DNA of 64,000 nucleotides from Distichodus sexfasciatus. Its lineage: Eukaryota; Chordata; Actinopteri; Characiformes; Distichodontidae. The stretch covers positions 278,310 to 342,309 of the forward strand of contig JAVGVS010000288.1 of NCBI GenBank assembly GCA_032718565.1. The letters run 5' to 3'. Positions 47,748 to 58,319 of the stretch are shown here, one piece after another. The translations under genes and the position numbers were made by a program. Every line of letters begins with the position of its first letter. Position 1 is the first letter of the stretch. The notes under the pieces were generated by a model. The model saw nothing but the letters and a program-made list of their open reading frames with translations, ran no database searches and was not told where the DNA came from.

Positions 47748-48683
47748 TAGGGATGCACCGATCCAAGTTTTTCAGTTCCAATAACGATGCCGATATTTGG
47801 GCTTTGGGTATCGGCCGATCCCGAGTACGATCCGATAGCAGGGTTTTTGTTTTTTTTAACCTTTACAGTCCTAAGAGAATTTGGGGCGTTTGTCTATACC
47901 TTTGTTATTAGACTTATTATAGTGTTTGTGTAGAAGTTAGCCATACACACCTTATGTTGTTGTGTTTAGGACATAAGGACAGTGTCTGTTTTACTGGATG
48001 AAGAGATATTTTATGGCTTAGTGCTGTAAAGAAAAATAAGGTCAGTGCAGGTGGACACGCTTCTTTATCCATTTGGAATCCACCTGGATATAGAATAAAT
48101 TTATTTTAGAAAAAATAATGCATCTTTCTATATTTATTTTTTACTCTTTAACACTATAGAACGTAAAAAAAAGTTTTTCTGAATAATTTACAAATTTTAG
48201 CCTACACATCATTTTTGACATCATGGCGTTCCACACGAGTCGTTTGGCCTAACGGCGTTCCACACAATAACACGTCAGACTCGCGTCTCGGAATAAACAA
48301 TGAAAACATCGAGTAAACGGCTGCATTGTAAGCAGAACGCTGGTTGTTTTTATTATTTATCAACTAAAATATAAGTTTTGTCTGTAATAAAGGGGAAGAT
48401 TTGACGGAACTGGAACGCTTTTGTGAACGCTGGACTTCCCTTTGAGAGACTTCCCTGCGCTAACAAACACAGCGAGGAACACAAAGAGGGCAAGCAAGAG
48501 CTGGTGTTGTTAAAGAAAATAAAATAATATAATTTGCTTATACATATAGTTCTGCTCACTGTCATTTCTATATTTCTATATTAGCGTGAATGACTATGAT
48601 ATATATGAATATATTAGCGATCCAACTATTTGAGTCGTTATCGGACCGATATCCGATCCACGTATCAGAACGGTGCATCCCTA
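47748..48683 (+). mobile_element. hAT-type MITE (TAGGGATGCACCGAT ends), family H
   Basis: 936 bp. The ends TAGGGATGCACCGATCC and GAACGGTGCATCCCTA are inverted, and the flanks ATCCACAG and ATCCAAAG match at 7 of 8. The right third matches 35101-36187; the middle (48312-48422) matches the element at 33955-34639. Confidence 0.85.
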
Positions 48684-48879
48684 ATCCAAAGCAAGCAGAA
48701 ATAAGTGTTACTGAGTGATAATCCAGTAGAAGCACAGGATTTGGGTTTGCTCTATATTAAGGAAATGTCATATGCCTTACTACACAGCAACAGCAAGTAG
48801 TAACCTGGCAACCAACCCAGTATCAATCAGCACACCTGCCACTCCACTGAGTTAAGCCCCAGCCCTAATTCACCCCAAC

Positions 48880-49440
48880 CATACCTTGAAACTAACACCA
48901 CAAACTTAATTACTTTTTAAAAGTAGTTCACCAGTAGCAAAGCTATTTTTAAAACGCTCGAGCTTTTCCAGTAACTGTTTTTTACAGGTAGCGACGTTAG
49001 GTGACAAAATGCTGTACAGTTACTATTACTTTTATCTCTTTTTAACTACTAGGTGTTTCTGTTTGGCATCTCATAGGCTCATAGGCTGTTAGGCAGCTGC
49101 AAGATGGAGTCAGATGATGAAGTCCATCTTGGTAAAGATTGAAGCAAGAATCTGTGGCCGTGTTTATCATAATACATGACTCCAAAAGGTGTAACTTACG
49201 CAAGCCGAAAACCAAATAAAAAACTGTCATTGAAACCTTACCGTGATCTACCATTACTCTGATGAAAATCCATTTCCACACTGCTTTTAACAGATGTAGC
49301 TAGCCGCTTGTAGCTTGTAGTGTAGCTAACTACTACACTAAAACAGCAGCTTGGCTGTAGATTAAGTCATTTTAATCAGAAGTAGCTCATAGCTTGAAAG
49401 GCTAGCATTTAAAAGTAGTCAACAAGATGAAGAAGGTCAG
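48880..49440. repeat. Decayed GTAGCT-rich repeat
   Basis: Words such as CAGCAGCTTGGCTGTAG and AGCTCATAGCTTGAAA resemble 22320-22400. It probably represents an old DNA element, but its ends were not resolved. Confidence 0.4.
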
Positions 49441-49466
49441 ACTCCACGCTGGTCAGATGAGATAAG

Positions 49467-50022
49467 CAGGGTGTGTTTCCCAAAAGCATAGTTGCTAACG
49501 TATTGCTAACTACATTAGCAACACTATGTACTATGCTAGATGCTAATGTAAGTACACTATGTTAGATGCTAAAGTTAGTACACTATGTTAGCTGCTAATG
49601 TAAGTACACTATGTTAGATGCTAATGTTAGTACACTATGTTAGATGCTAATGTTAGTACACTATGTTAGATGCTAATGTTAGTACTCTATTTTAGATGCT
49701 AATGTTAGTACACTATGTTAGAAGCTAATGTTAGTACTCTATTTTAGATGCTAATGTTAGTACTCTATGTTAGACGCTAATGTTAGTACACTATTTTAGA
49801 TGCTAATGTTAGTACTCTATTTTAGATGCTAATGTTAGTACTCTATGTTAGATGCTAATGTTAGTACTCTATGTTAGATGCTAATGTTAGTACACTATGT
49901 TAGTTGCTAATGTTAGTGCACTATGTTAGTTGCTAATGTTAGTATTCTATTTTAGATGCTAATGTTAGTACACTATGTTTAGTTTCTAATGTTAGCACAC
50001 TATGCTTTTGGGGAAACGCACG
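49467..50022. mobile_element. MITE with interior expanded into a 26-bp minisatellite
   Basis: The left end is GTGTGTTTCCCAAAAGCATAG and the right end is CTATGCTTTTGGGGAAACGCAC, the same terminal repeat as 26454-26556. Between them lie about 18 tandem copies (about 49535-50000) of a 26-bp unit, GCTAATGTTAGTACACTATG plus TTAGAT. Variants ACACTATG, ACTCTATG and ACTCTATTT are interspersed. Confidence 0.88.
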
Positions 50023-50293
50023 CCAAGGCGGCACAAACTCTGGAAGCAGAACTGCTGCCCCTTTTATGTGGTTTTACCCCCAAAGATGCCAGTCGTATTT
50101 GTAGTGGGTAGAGAGGGGAGCTCTGTCTGTGTCTGCCCCCTTCTCTGCATTATTGAGGAGGAGTGTTGGGCTCACTCAGGCGTGTCCCGCACGCTGAATC
50201 ATTTACGTCCTGCTAATGTCAGCTCTCATCTTAAGCCTCCGCATTCGGCTCCTACGCGCTCTCTTCCTGCCTCCCTTCCTCCTTCATTCTTTC

Positions 50294-50733
50294 TAAAGCT
50301 GGACAAATAATTGAAAATTAAACCGAATCCAACATTCAGAAGTTCAAACTGATGATTATTTTAATTATTTTTTAAATTACGTTTAAAAAAAGAATCCTAT
50401 TAATACTTTCCCCAGTGGGTGCTCATGTACTGTACGGAAAAGTGACGTCTGCATTTGACCCATCTGTGAAGGAGCCGTGGGCAGTTTTTTGGCAGTGGAG
50501 TGCTCATGAGTACTTCAGTGGTACCTTTACCAATCCAGGAGGTAATCGTTCATTAGAAGAAAATATTCCAGCTCTAAAAGTTGAGCAGATTTACAGTACA
50601 CACCTGTCAGTGAATGATGATGGCAAAAAACAAACAAAAGTCCAAAATAATTGTTTGTTAACCGTAATCAAGGTAAAATGTGGTTAATTAATTAATTGTG
50701 ATATTAAATTCCTTGTCATATCGCTCAGCCCTG
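50294..50733. mobile_element. hAT-type MITE interrupted by a SINE fragment
   Basis: TAAAGCTGGACAAATAATTG to CATATCGCTCAGCCCTG. Shared words with 46971-47327 include TTTCCCCAGTG and ATTCATGTACT-like sequence. It is interrupted at about 50433-50540 by SINE family A. No clear target duplication remains. Confidence 0.6.
50433..50540 (-). mobile_element. tRNA-derived SINE, family A, partial
   Basis: Contains GTGACGTCTGCATTTGACCC, GTGAAGGAGCCGTGGGCAG, GTGCTCATGAGTACTTCAG and TACCTTTACCAATCCAGG. The tRNA-like head is missing. Confidence 0.75.
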
Positions 50734-51380
50734 TCTCCCATCTTCTCTGACTCTACGTCCATCTTCCGTCCCTCTCCGTTCTCCCCATCATTAAAAGTGC
50801 TGGACTCATTCCACACCTATTAATCACTCTGCCTCACCGCTGCCCCGTCCCAAAACTGAGCGGCCCCCATTATCTAGACAGGTGTGACTTCATAAAAATA
50901 TGACCAATAATCTAAGAATTTGACCTCCCCCCACACTTCTCCTCCTCTCCAGACACGAGCATTACGTTTGCCAAATAAAGCAATCCAGAAATGAACAACT
51001 TCATAAATTCACTCGACCTCGACCGGGCTGGATTAATTTTGTATTGAATGCGTGCCTTATCGCGTCGATCCGGGTCACTGCCAACCTCTGATACAGTCAA
51101 AACAAACTGAGCTTAGAGAACAGATCCTGCAGTACTCCTGCTGACGGCCAGAAGAAAATAAAAGTTCAGCCTCTTTTGGCTCTAACCCAGTGTTCGATAG
51201 CAACAGTCGGGAGGTGGGAGAGAAGAAAAAAAACTAGACAGAACACATTATTCTGAGCAAGGACTGATAGAAGTCAGTTAAAGAAATTCAGCTTCCTCAC
51301 TTACAGCATCCGTCTTAGAATTCAAACTGTAAAGTAGAGCCCAAGCGATATATCGGTGTCAATATAATGAGAGTGAAAGT

Positions 51381-51604
51381 AAGTGATTATTTGTCACACC
51401 ACAACATAGCACACAGTGCACCACAACAAAATGTGACCTCTGCATTTGAGCCATCCGTGAAGGAGCAGTGGTCAGCTTTTTGGCATAACCCGGTGGACAG
51501 TGCATGGGGACGGCGTCTTGCTGATGAGTGCCTCAGTGGTACCTTTACCGATCCAGGATTCATCACAGGGCGAACTCCCTAAATGTTACGCCACCAACTG
51601 CCCC
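51381..51604 (-). mobile_element. tRNA-derived SINE, family A
   Basis: Nearly complete: AAGTGATTATTTGTCACACC at the tail, CGTGAAGGAGCAGTGGTCAG in the body and GTTACGCCACCAACTGCCCC at the head. It sits immediately after a CCAAGCGATATATCGGTG motif that resembles a hAT-type element start. Confidence 0.85.
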
Positions 51605-51963
51605 AACCAATCAACCAATACGTGCAATTTACCAATTAAACAATATCTGCACTTATTATGGCTGAACGATGGCAAATAAAAAACATAGTTATCGATTCAT
51701 TAGTAATTTGCAGGTATCAGTCAATAATATTACAACAGCAATTTAACAAAAATATTCTCAACCGATACGAGCAAAGCAGAGCCCCACCAATTAACCTGCG
51801 TGTCAATATTCTCAAACGGCAAATTGATATCTGTGTTTAACATGGCTGACAGACGACGAGTAAAAAAGAAACAAGAATGGAAGATTCAATATATCAACCA
51901 TGTTATGACTTCTAGGGTTATGACTTATACAAATCCTATGAGCTTCAGCGGTCAGCACACTAA

Positions 51964-52479
51964 AGGCTGAAATATACTTGCTGTTAACTACAGTACGTAC
52001 GTACGTACAGCCGCGATCCGTATCCTGCGTTCTTTGCGTCGGTTTTTGTGCACGTACTCAAAAATTAATGAAACGTATACAGAGGTGCAATACCTGTGTA
52101 ATTTATAGGGGGCAGTGTTGCGAGATGCGCACTCAAAAGTCAGGAAAAGAATTCCCCATTTTGCTGACGAGACCTATTAAGTGGTTGAACGTACCATCTC
52201 CGTGATGTTTGTTTTCTTCTCTGGTGCCGTCTCAGTATGATGAAGATTAATGCTTCTTCGACCGAAGACATGTTTGTTTGGAATGACAGATGACGATTTC
52301 AAGATACAGGTATTCATTCATTTATTAGGTTTGCGGCCTTGACACTGACCCCAGGTGGTAAGGAGTACACACTACAGATTACGATGCACAGTACGGACGC
52401 AAGTATATCAGCACAAACGTTAACAACGCAACTGTGTACGGATACGCATACGTAGATCACAGCAAATATATTTCAGCCT
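51964..52479. mobile_element. PIF/Harbinger-like MITE with TAA duplication
   Basis: 516 bp. The left end AGGCTGAAATATACTTGCTG is mirrored by CAGCAAATATATTTCAGCCT at the right, and both are flanked by TAA (51961-51963, 52480-52482). A 3-bp TWA duplication with these features fits PIF/Harbinger. Short tandem GTAC words lie at 51993-52010. No transposase frame. Confidence 0.82.
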
Positions 52480-52489
52480 TAAGTGTCTT

Positions 52490-52640
52490 CGGCTGAAAAA
52501 AATACGCTGGCAGAGACGGTTTTTACCACAGCGCCCAGAACGCTTCATGTTGAAATCCGTTCAACTTTTAGAACAGCGCTGGGCTCGTCAGTGTCACTTC
52601 TCTCTTGTTAGCCAATCAAAATCAAGAAAGGAGCGAGATA
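52490..52640 (-). mobile_element. Fragment of MITE family K
   Basis: GAAATCCGTTCAACTTTTAG, AACAGCGCTGGGCTCGTCAG and GCCAATCAAAATC are the inverse of 14390-14460. With 51900-51960 (CTATGAGCTTCAGCGGTCAG, similar to 42607-42630) it suggests that the PIF-like element inserted into a family K copy. Confidence 0.55.
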
Positions 52641-52939
52641 TACACAGCCAAGAACTCACTAACAACAATGGCGGCGTATCTGGAGCAGCTGGAGAAGCTT
52701 ATTTTGGCTTTATTCACACAGTTTGAATAAGACAAGAAACTACAATGATGTGATCAAACCCCTTATCAGTGGAACTCTCCCAGCTGTTTTCTTGCACGGT
52801 TTATCTCATGCACCCAATCTCTACGTCTCCAAGACGTGAGTATCTAGTTCAAACGCTGCGGCTAACGCCAAGATGTGATTTCTCTCCATTGTGAAGATAA
52901 TCTTGTCAGCTAAACTACCAACCTACCAAGTATTCACGC

Positions 52940-53055
52940 AAAGAAATCTCTAAATAAATCGATGTCGAATCGAATCGAGAATTGAACCGGATCATGACCT
53001 TGTGAATCGGAATCGAATCGATTCAGGAAATCAGCAACGATACCCAGCCCTATTG
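52940..53055. mobile_element. hAT-type MITE right end
   Basis: Inverted GATTCGATTC-type words followed by CAACGATACCCAGCCCTA, the usual right end of this kind of element. The left end was not identified. Confidence 0.4.
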
Positions 53056-53684
53056 CTAATATACTTTATAGTACAGTTGAGAGTATGCTCTAGGTCAAAG
53101 TTTGTCATTGTGTGATGTCACCTTGCTGAGGCTCTATAGGTAACTACACAATAAATGTTGAAGAAAATCTCTATGTATGGCATCTCTGGATAACAGAAAG
53201 AGTATTAGGCATATTGATTTTCACACCTTCCAATAATCTAAATAAGCAAAGATGCAAGACAATACCACGTTTTTTTTTTTTAAGCTGTTGATTGCCCGTT
53301 AAATATCCGCATCCGCTCCGCATCGGGCGGCACACGGGGAAAAACAAAGCACCAGGAGCAGCACGCAGTTGTGTAAGCAAAGCTGCAACCCCAACGGATC
53401 GGAGACCTTCAAATTTTATAGCACAATATTTACAATTAGAAGACACCGGCCTTAATGGAATCTAGTCTGGCATTAAATGTTAAATCAGTCAGTCATGAAA
53501 TTAAAACAGGAGGAAAGCACACAGGGAGGCAGGATGAAGACACATCGTCGTCACCACGCCGCACTGCAAAAGTAACCCGTTTTCTTATAGCGTAGCAGTC
53601 GTGCCTCAAATGATGACCATAATGCCAATACGATCTGGTCAACGGTTTTATAGGACACACGGGACCATCTTTGTTTAAAGGGGC

Positions 53685-53710
53685 AGCTGTGTGTGTGTGT
53701 GTGTGTGTTG
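53685..53710. repeat. GT microsatellite
   Basis: (TG)n of about 22 bp; a GA run of about 40 bp follows at 53895-53935. Confidence 0.9.
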
Positions 53711-54263
53711 TGGTCAAAACATCTATAGGCAGATATCTCAGTTTTCTTGCTGGTATGTGTAATGATACTTTTGTTGCTGAATCAATATCAATAAAGCAAC
53801 ACTTCACAACACAGCACACACTTACATTAACATTAAATCCACATCAAACATTAACATACTGCACACACACCTAGAATCGAATCCTTGTGAGGTTGAGAGA
53901 GAGAGAGAGAGAGAGAGAGCGCAAGAGAGAGAGAGGTTTGAATCTCAGAGGAAAATGAGCATTGACTTCTTTATTGAAAGCACTCAAGCTCAAGTCCTCA
54001 CTCGAGCACAAACAGAAACAGGCCGGTCTGCTCAATTAAGACCCGGCCTGAAAAGCGTGTAGAGCTCTATTTATACCTCCAGCAGCACTTACACCTCAAT
54101 GCCACACCATCACCATTCCATCTTATGATGTAGCAAACAAAAAAGAAAGACATTGATCAGAATGAGTGAATAAATCCTCCCTAAGGGCTGCACAATACTA
54201 GGAAATTGCACGTACAAATTCATAAATCTGGGTAAAAGATGTTACATCAGACTTCCCTAGAAA

Positions 54264-54447
54264 GTAAAGATTATTTGTCATTGTGCACACACCACAGCTC
54301 AGCACACAGTGCACCATGAGCAGTTTTACGTTTGACCCATCGGCGAAGGAGCACTGGCCAGCTGACATGGTCGTGACTACCTCCGTCGTACCTTTAGCGG
54401 CGACCTTCCAAATCACGGGACGAACACCTTAACCATTACGCTACCAA
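54264..54447 (-). mobile_element. tRNA-derived SINE, family A (cluster copy 1)
   Basis: AGATTATTTGTCATTGTGC to CCATTACGCTACCA. It has an internal deletion relative to the family. The head faces copy 2, 22 bp away. Confidence 0.8.
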
Positions 54448-54469
54448 AATAAGAACCAGGTTTCTATAA

Positions 54470-54700
54470 AGTTGGGGTAACGGTAGGGAGTTTGCCCCAT
54501 AATCAGAAGGTCGCAGGTTCAAATCCAGGGCCGGTAAAGTTACCACTGAGGTACTCATGAGCAAGGTACCGTCCCCAAGCACTGCTCCCTGGGAGCTTGT
54601 TAGCTGCCCACTGCTCCTCCACGGATGGGTTAAATGCAGAGGTCACATTTGGTTGTGGTGCACTGTGTGCTGTGCTGTGTTCACAATGACAAATAATCAC
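54470..54700 (+). mobile_element. tRNA-derived SINE, family A (cluster copy 2)
   Basis: The best full-length plus-strand copy: GTTGGGGTAACGGTAGGGAG (A box), GGTTCAAATCC (B box), AAGCACTGCTCCCTGGGAG, GGTCACATTTGGTTGTGGTG and CACAATGACAAATAATCAC. Confidence 0.9.
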
Positions 54701-54815
54701 ATGTGGAAGAGTCAGTTGTAGCACAACATGTTGGATTTAGTTAGTCATACTTTAAATTGCATATCCTGGGATGTGACTGCAGCACGTAAGCACAACACAA
54801 CGCTGATATTGTGAA

Positions 54816-55001
54816 AGTGAGTGCACCACAATGAAGGCGTGAAGGAGCAGTGGGCAGCTAACATGGGCAGCGCCCGGGGAGCAGTGCTTGGGGACGGTAA
54901 CTTGCTCATGAGTACCTCAGTGGTAACTTTTACCAGTCCTGGATTCGAACCAGCGACCTTCTGATTGCGGGGCGAACACCCTACCGTTACGCCACCAACT
55001 G
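54816..55001 (-). mobile_element. tRNA-derived SINE, family A (cluster copy 3)
   Basis: GAAGGAGCAGTGGGCAGC, CCCGGGGAGCAGTGCTTGG, GGATTCGAACCAGCGACC (B box) and GTTACGCCACCAACTG. It is in inverted orientation to copy 2, tail to tail. Confidence 0.88.
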
Positions 55002-55832
55002 AAACTACATGGTATTTATAATTCCAATGTCTCAGTAATATATTTCTAACCAAACTCACACATACAGACTGTAGCTGGCTGTTCTTAGTTTGTATAAAAG
55101 ATTAAGTTTGCACTTAAAATGTCGTCGGACGAAGATCTTTTCCTCCCGATACGCAGGACGGGATCAGCTCCACAGAGCAGATGTGTTTCAGACCGTTAAA
55201 TATTCATGTGGTGTTAGGTGCTCTATGCCTAAATGTCGCAAATAATAAGCTTAAATCATTAGACTCAAGTTCAATGAGAGACTTTGTGTCCTTCAGTCAC
55301 TACTGCATCGCCCTGACAGCGCTCCAAACACTAAAAACCATATTGTCCTCTCCTCAGTGCATCCATTTGGAAAAAATACTACCTGCTACACAGAGGTCCT
55401 GCCTTTACAGCTTCCTCCGAGGGAGACCTTGACTTCCTGTCTGAAGTTCAATGGGAAACTCCCATGAGGCCACAGTGTTTTTCAGGTCTAGGTTTTGCCT
55501 GCAGTGCAGTCTGTACTACTCGGGACAGACTTTTTTTTTTTTAATGAAGCTTAGTTGAGCAGAGTTCAACCGAGTCGGAGTCTGAGTCTGAGCGAGCTGT
55601 GCTGTCACAAGCTGCTGTGACCGGGTCCACATCTGGAATGGGGTCATTTAGTGTCGGGGTGTTTTCCAGCTCTTGGACTTTCCCTCAAAATTGTATTTAC
55701 TGAGTTTTCCATATTCATAAGTATATGGATTCTACTACAATTTTAAAAAGCCTTCAAATGGCACATTTAATGTCTATATGGTCTTTTCTTCTTGATGCTC
55801 TTGGATTATGTGAATTAAACAAATAGTGAAAA

Positions 55833-56055
55833 TGAGTGATTATTTGACATTGTGAACACACTACAGCACAGCACACAGTGCACCACAACCAAATGTGACC
55901 TCTGCATTTGACCCATCCGTGAAGGAGCAGTGGGCAGCTAAGACGGGCAGTGCCCGGGGACGGTACCTTGCTCATGAGTACCTCAGTGGTAACTTTGAAC
56001 CTGTGACTTTCTGATCACGGGGCGAACGCCCTACCGTTACGCCACCAACTGCCCC
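55833..56055 (-). mobile_element. tRNA-derived SINE, family A
   Basis: Nearly complete: TGAGTGATTATTTGACATTG, ACAACCAAATGTGACCTCTG, TTGCTCATGAGTACCTCAG and GTTACGCCACCAACTGCCCC. AAATAG at 55821-55826 and after the head is a possible short duplication. Confidence 0.87.
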
Positions 56056-57444
56056 TAAATAGGCCCATTGCAACCAAAATAAACCCGCTGTGAGTCGTTA
56101 GGCAAAGGCAATCTAAGCATCGTTCCGACAATTTGGCAATTATCGGCCAATTCCAATATGATACTGACGTCAGGGTTTCCCACAGCGCTTTATAGTTAAG
56201 ACAACAAATGCCTCCCGCCTTGACTACACCCACTCCTGGAAAAACACATTTTAAAAAATCCTGCTGCATCCACGCATCCGTAAACCGTAAAAGAAGACAG
56301 CGCCACGACGAGGCAGAAGAGCGGCATCTATTGGTTTAATATGTTACTGCACCGTCTAGCTCCTGTCGCTAAGCCAACATTCTATCGGAGCTTTTATCTA
56401 TCTCGGGAAGACGCTAAATTTTCCGACAACCTGTCTGTGGGAAGGACTTACTGAGATAAGATAATTATCTTAAGTGTCTGCAGCTGGTTATTTATATAAA
56501 GAGTAAATAAAGTTATGACGCACAGTTAAGCGGTTGTTGCCCAGTTGCATTCTCACAGTTGCACATATTCCACCACTAGTTTGACTGCATACTAACTAAT
56601 GCTTCACAGTATTTACTAATTCCAATGATTCCTAATTGCACTCCTAATCAGGACACGCACGACTAAAGAAGTGACAAAGAATACATAACAAAAGGAAAAA
56701 ACAGGTCCCTATTTCCCTGAGATTGGATTTTCATTACAGTAATGTTGATTTGGCCTGGGAGAGAGGGAGGAGAGGCGGTCAGATAACGCGGAGCGGCGAG
56801 GGTGGGGATCTGATTCTAATCGCACTAAAGAGACGAGCGGAGGAGAGACTTTCAGGACCACAGCCCTTATTAAAGAGGAAAGTCATAAAGCCTGGAGGAG
56901 CGCCTGCACCGCTCACTTATTACTTTCTTCCCTTTGTCTTCTTTTTGCAAGGTGCTGTTTCAAAAAGTATCAGAGAGCAAAGCCGGGGCTCAGCCAAAAA
57001 TAGCGCCGTTAAAAATAGAGACGGTAAAAGATTTGGAGGGAGATTACACAAGTAAGACAGCAAGACGAGTTCGAAATGTAATAATAGAAGTAAAAGGACA
57101 GACTATTTCTGCCAGCTGTTTGCATGGAACTTAAAAATATATCTTGGCGAGCGTGACTGCAGGAGGCACAACGTACACATCGTAGACAGCTCTAATCCAT
57201 GCCTGTTTCGTTTTGAACACTCAGAGCACCTAAATTTAACGTAGAAGATCCTGAAAAAAAATCCTTCGAAAAGAGAACACCACAGAACTTCTGAGCAACA
57301 CCTGATGATGATGGTAACCGAGTTACGATCAGAAGCCTGTGTCCCTTTAAACAAACCTGGACAAACAGTGTACGTTACAGTTTAGGACAATGTAAATAAA
57401 GCCCTGGGGACAAAACCAGAGACAGAGAGAGAGAGAGCACTCAC

Positions 57445-57538
57445 CTCTCCTGCTGTCCATGACGTACGTCTCTATTATGGCGCTCTTCTTGCAGATGTCA
57501 TCAGCCATTGAGGAGCAGCTGACCTCCAAGTGTTTCAC
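57445..57538 (-). CDS. gripap1: GRIPAP1 (GRASP-1) internal coding exon
   Basis: This 94-bp exon follows the acceptor TTTTCTTATCAAG and ends at the donor GTGAGT. It encodes 31 residues plus one base: VKHLEVSCSS, then MADDICKKSAIIETYVMDSRR. The phase-1 ending base G joins the first two bases (AT) of the exon at 38995 to make an Asp codon. The segment DDICKKSAIIETYVMDS is strongly characteristic of the conserved GRIPAP1 C-terminal coiled coil as I remember it. The donor is followed within a few bases by a CT repeat (GA repeat on the plus strand, 57421-57437). The next exon lies about 18.4 kb downstream in transcript sense. Confidence 0.88.
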
Positions 57539-58190
57539 CTTGATAAGAAAACAAAGCCTACGTCACGCTGTGCCTAATTTTCACTGCATGATGCACGTGA
57601 CCCGAACGTTCTTTAATCTATTTAGACGTGAGGCGTTGGCAGATGTTCCAGGAGGCAGCGGTATTAAGAGACGACCTGCCGACTCTGTCCAATTGTTACT
57701 GTACAGCTGACAGACGCTATTCTGAGTCGCATCCATGATGAGTTATCTATTATGAGTTAATTAAACTCTGATTCATATTATACACTTGAACGCTACAGGG
57801 CCTGTGTGAGATATAAGTTAAGGCACGGAGGAAAAAAGTTATGGCAGTTTTCCATTTTTATCACAAACCACAGCATTTAAATGTTTCAAAAAACCTAAAG
57901 CACAAAACCTTCATTTTTTTGTAGCGACTGTGTGTTATTAGTGAAATTTCAAATTTCAAACTTCGTAAATATAATGGTAAACTGAGCACCGCAACATGCC
58001 TCTAATCACAGTCTGACCATATTTCTTCTACCTTCTACTATTTCTGGCATTTTGTCCCAAAATATCATTACTACTATATATTTAAATACAGTCCCAAAGG
58101 AGGCTAAAGCGTGTCTTTGTGAGACCGGCCAGTGCTCATCACACGACTCAAAACCAGGCGTTAGCTTTCCATTTTTACACAAGGTCGTAC

Positions 58191-58307
58191 CTTCTCCTCC
58201 AGCAGCCACTTCTCCTGCTGCACCTCGGCCAGCCTCTGGAAGAGTTCACCAACCTCGTCGTCAGACAGATCTGCAGGCCTCTGAGACTGGGGACTACTGG
58301 TGTTGGA
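58191..58307 (-). CDS. gripap1: GRIPAP1 (GRASP-1) internal coding exon, first seen in window
   Basis: This is a 117-bp exon of 39 codons in phase 0 at both ends. On the minus strand the acceptor reads CCATCCCTGGCTCCAG before the exon and the donor reads GTACGA after it. The translation begins SNTSSPQSQRPADLSDDEV and continues ELFQRLAEVQQEKWLLEEK, an acidic linker followed by heptad-like coiled coil. This matches my memory of the C-terminal third of GRIPAP1, a mostly coiled-coil protein of about 840 residues in mammals that acts as an effector of Rab4 on recycling endosomes and binds the GRIP1 scaffold. The exon joins in frame to 57538-57445. Its upstream intron starts with an exceptionally long pyrimidine-rich tract on the coding strand. 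Gene identity rests on remembered family sequence; exon structure is seen directly. Confidence 0.85.
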
Positions 58308-58319
58308 CTGGAGCCAGGG

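Larger units (their letters stand above)
38996..57444 (-). other. GRIPAP1 large intron (~18.4 kb)
   Basis: The span between the exons at 38829-38995 and 57445-57538. It is filled by minisatellites, SINEs and MITEs listed separately. GC-rich patches without repeat signature occur at 41340-41560, 45230-45650 and 46330-46530. Short frames there (for example MDVNTEMASLDAR near 44044 followed by GTATGA) are not convincing exons. Confidence 0.7.
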
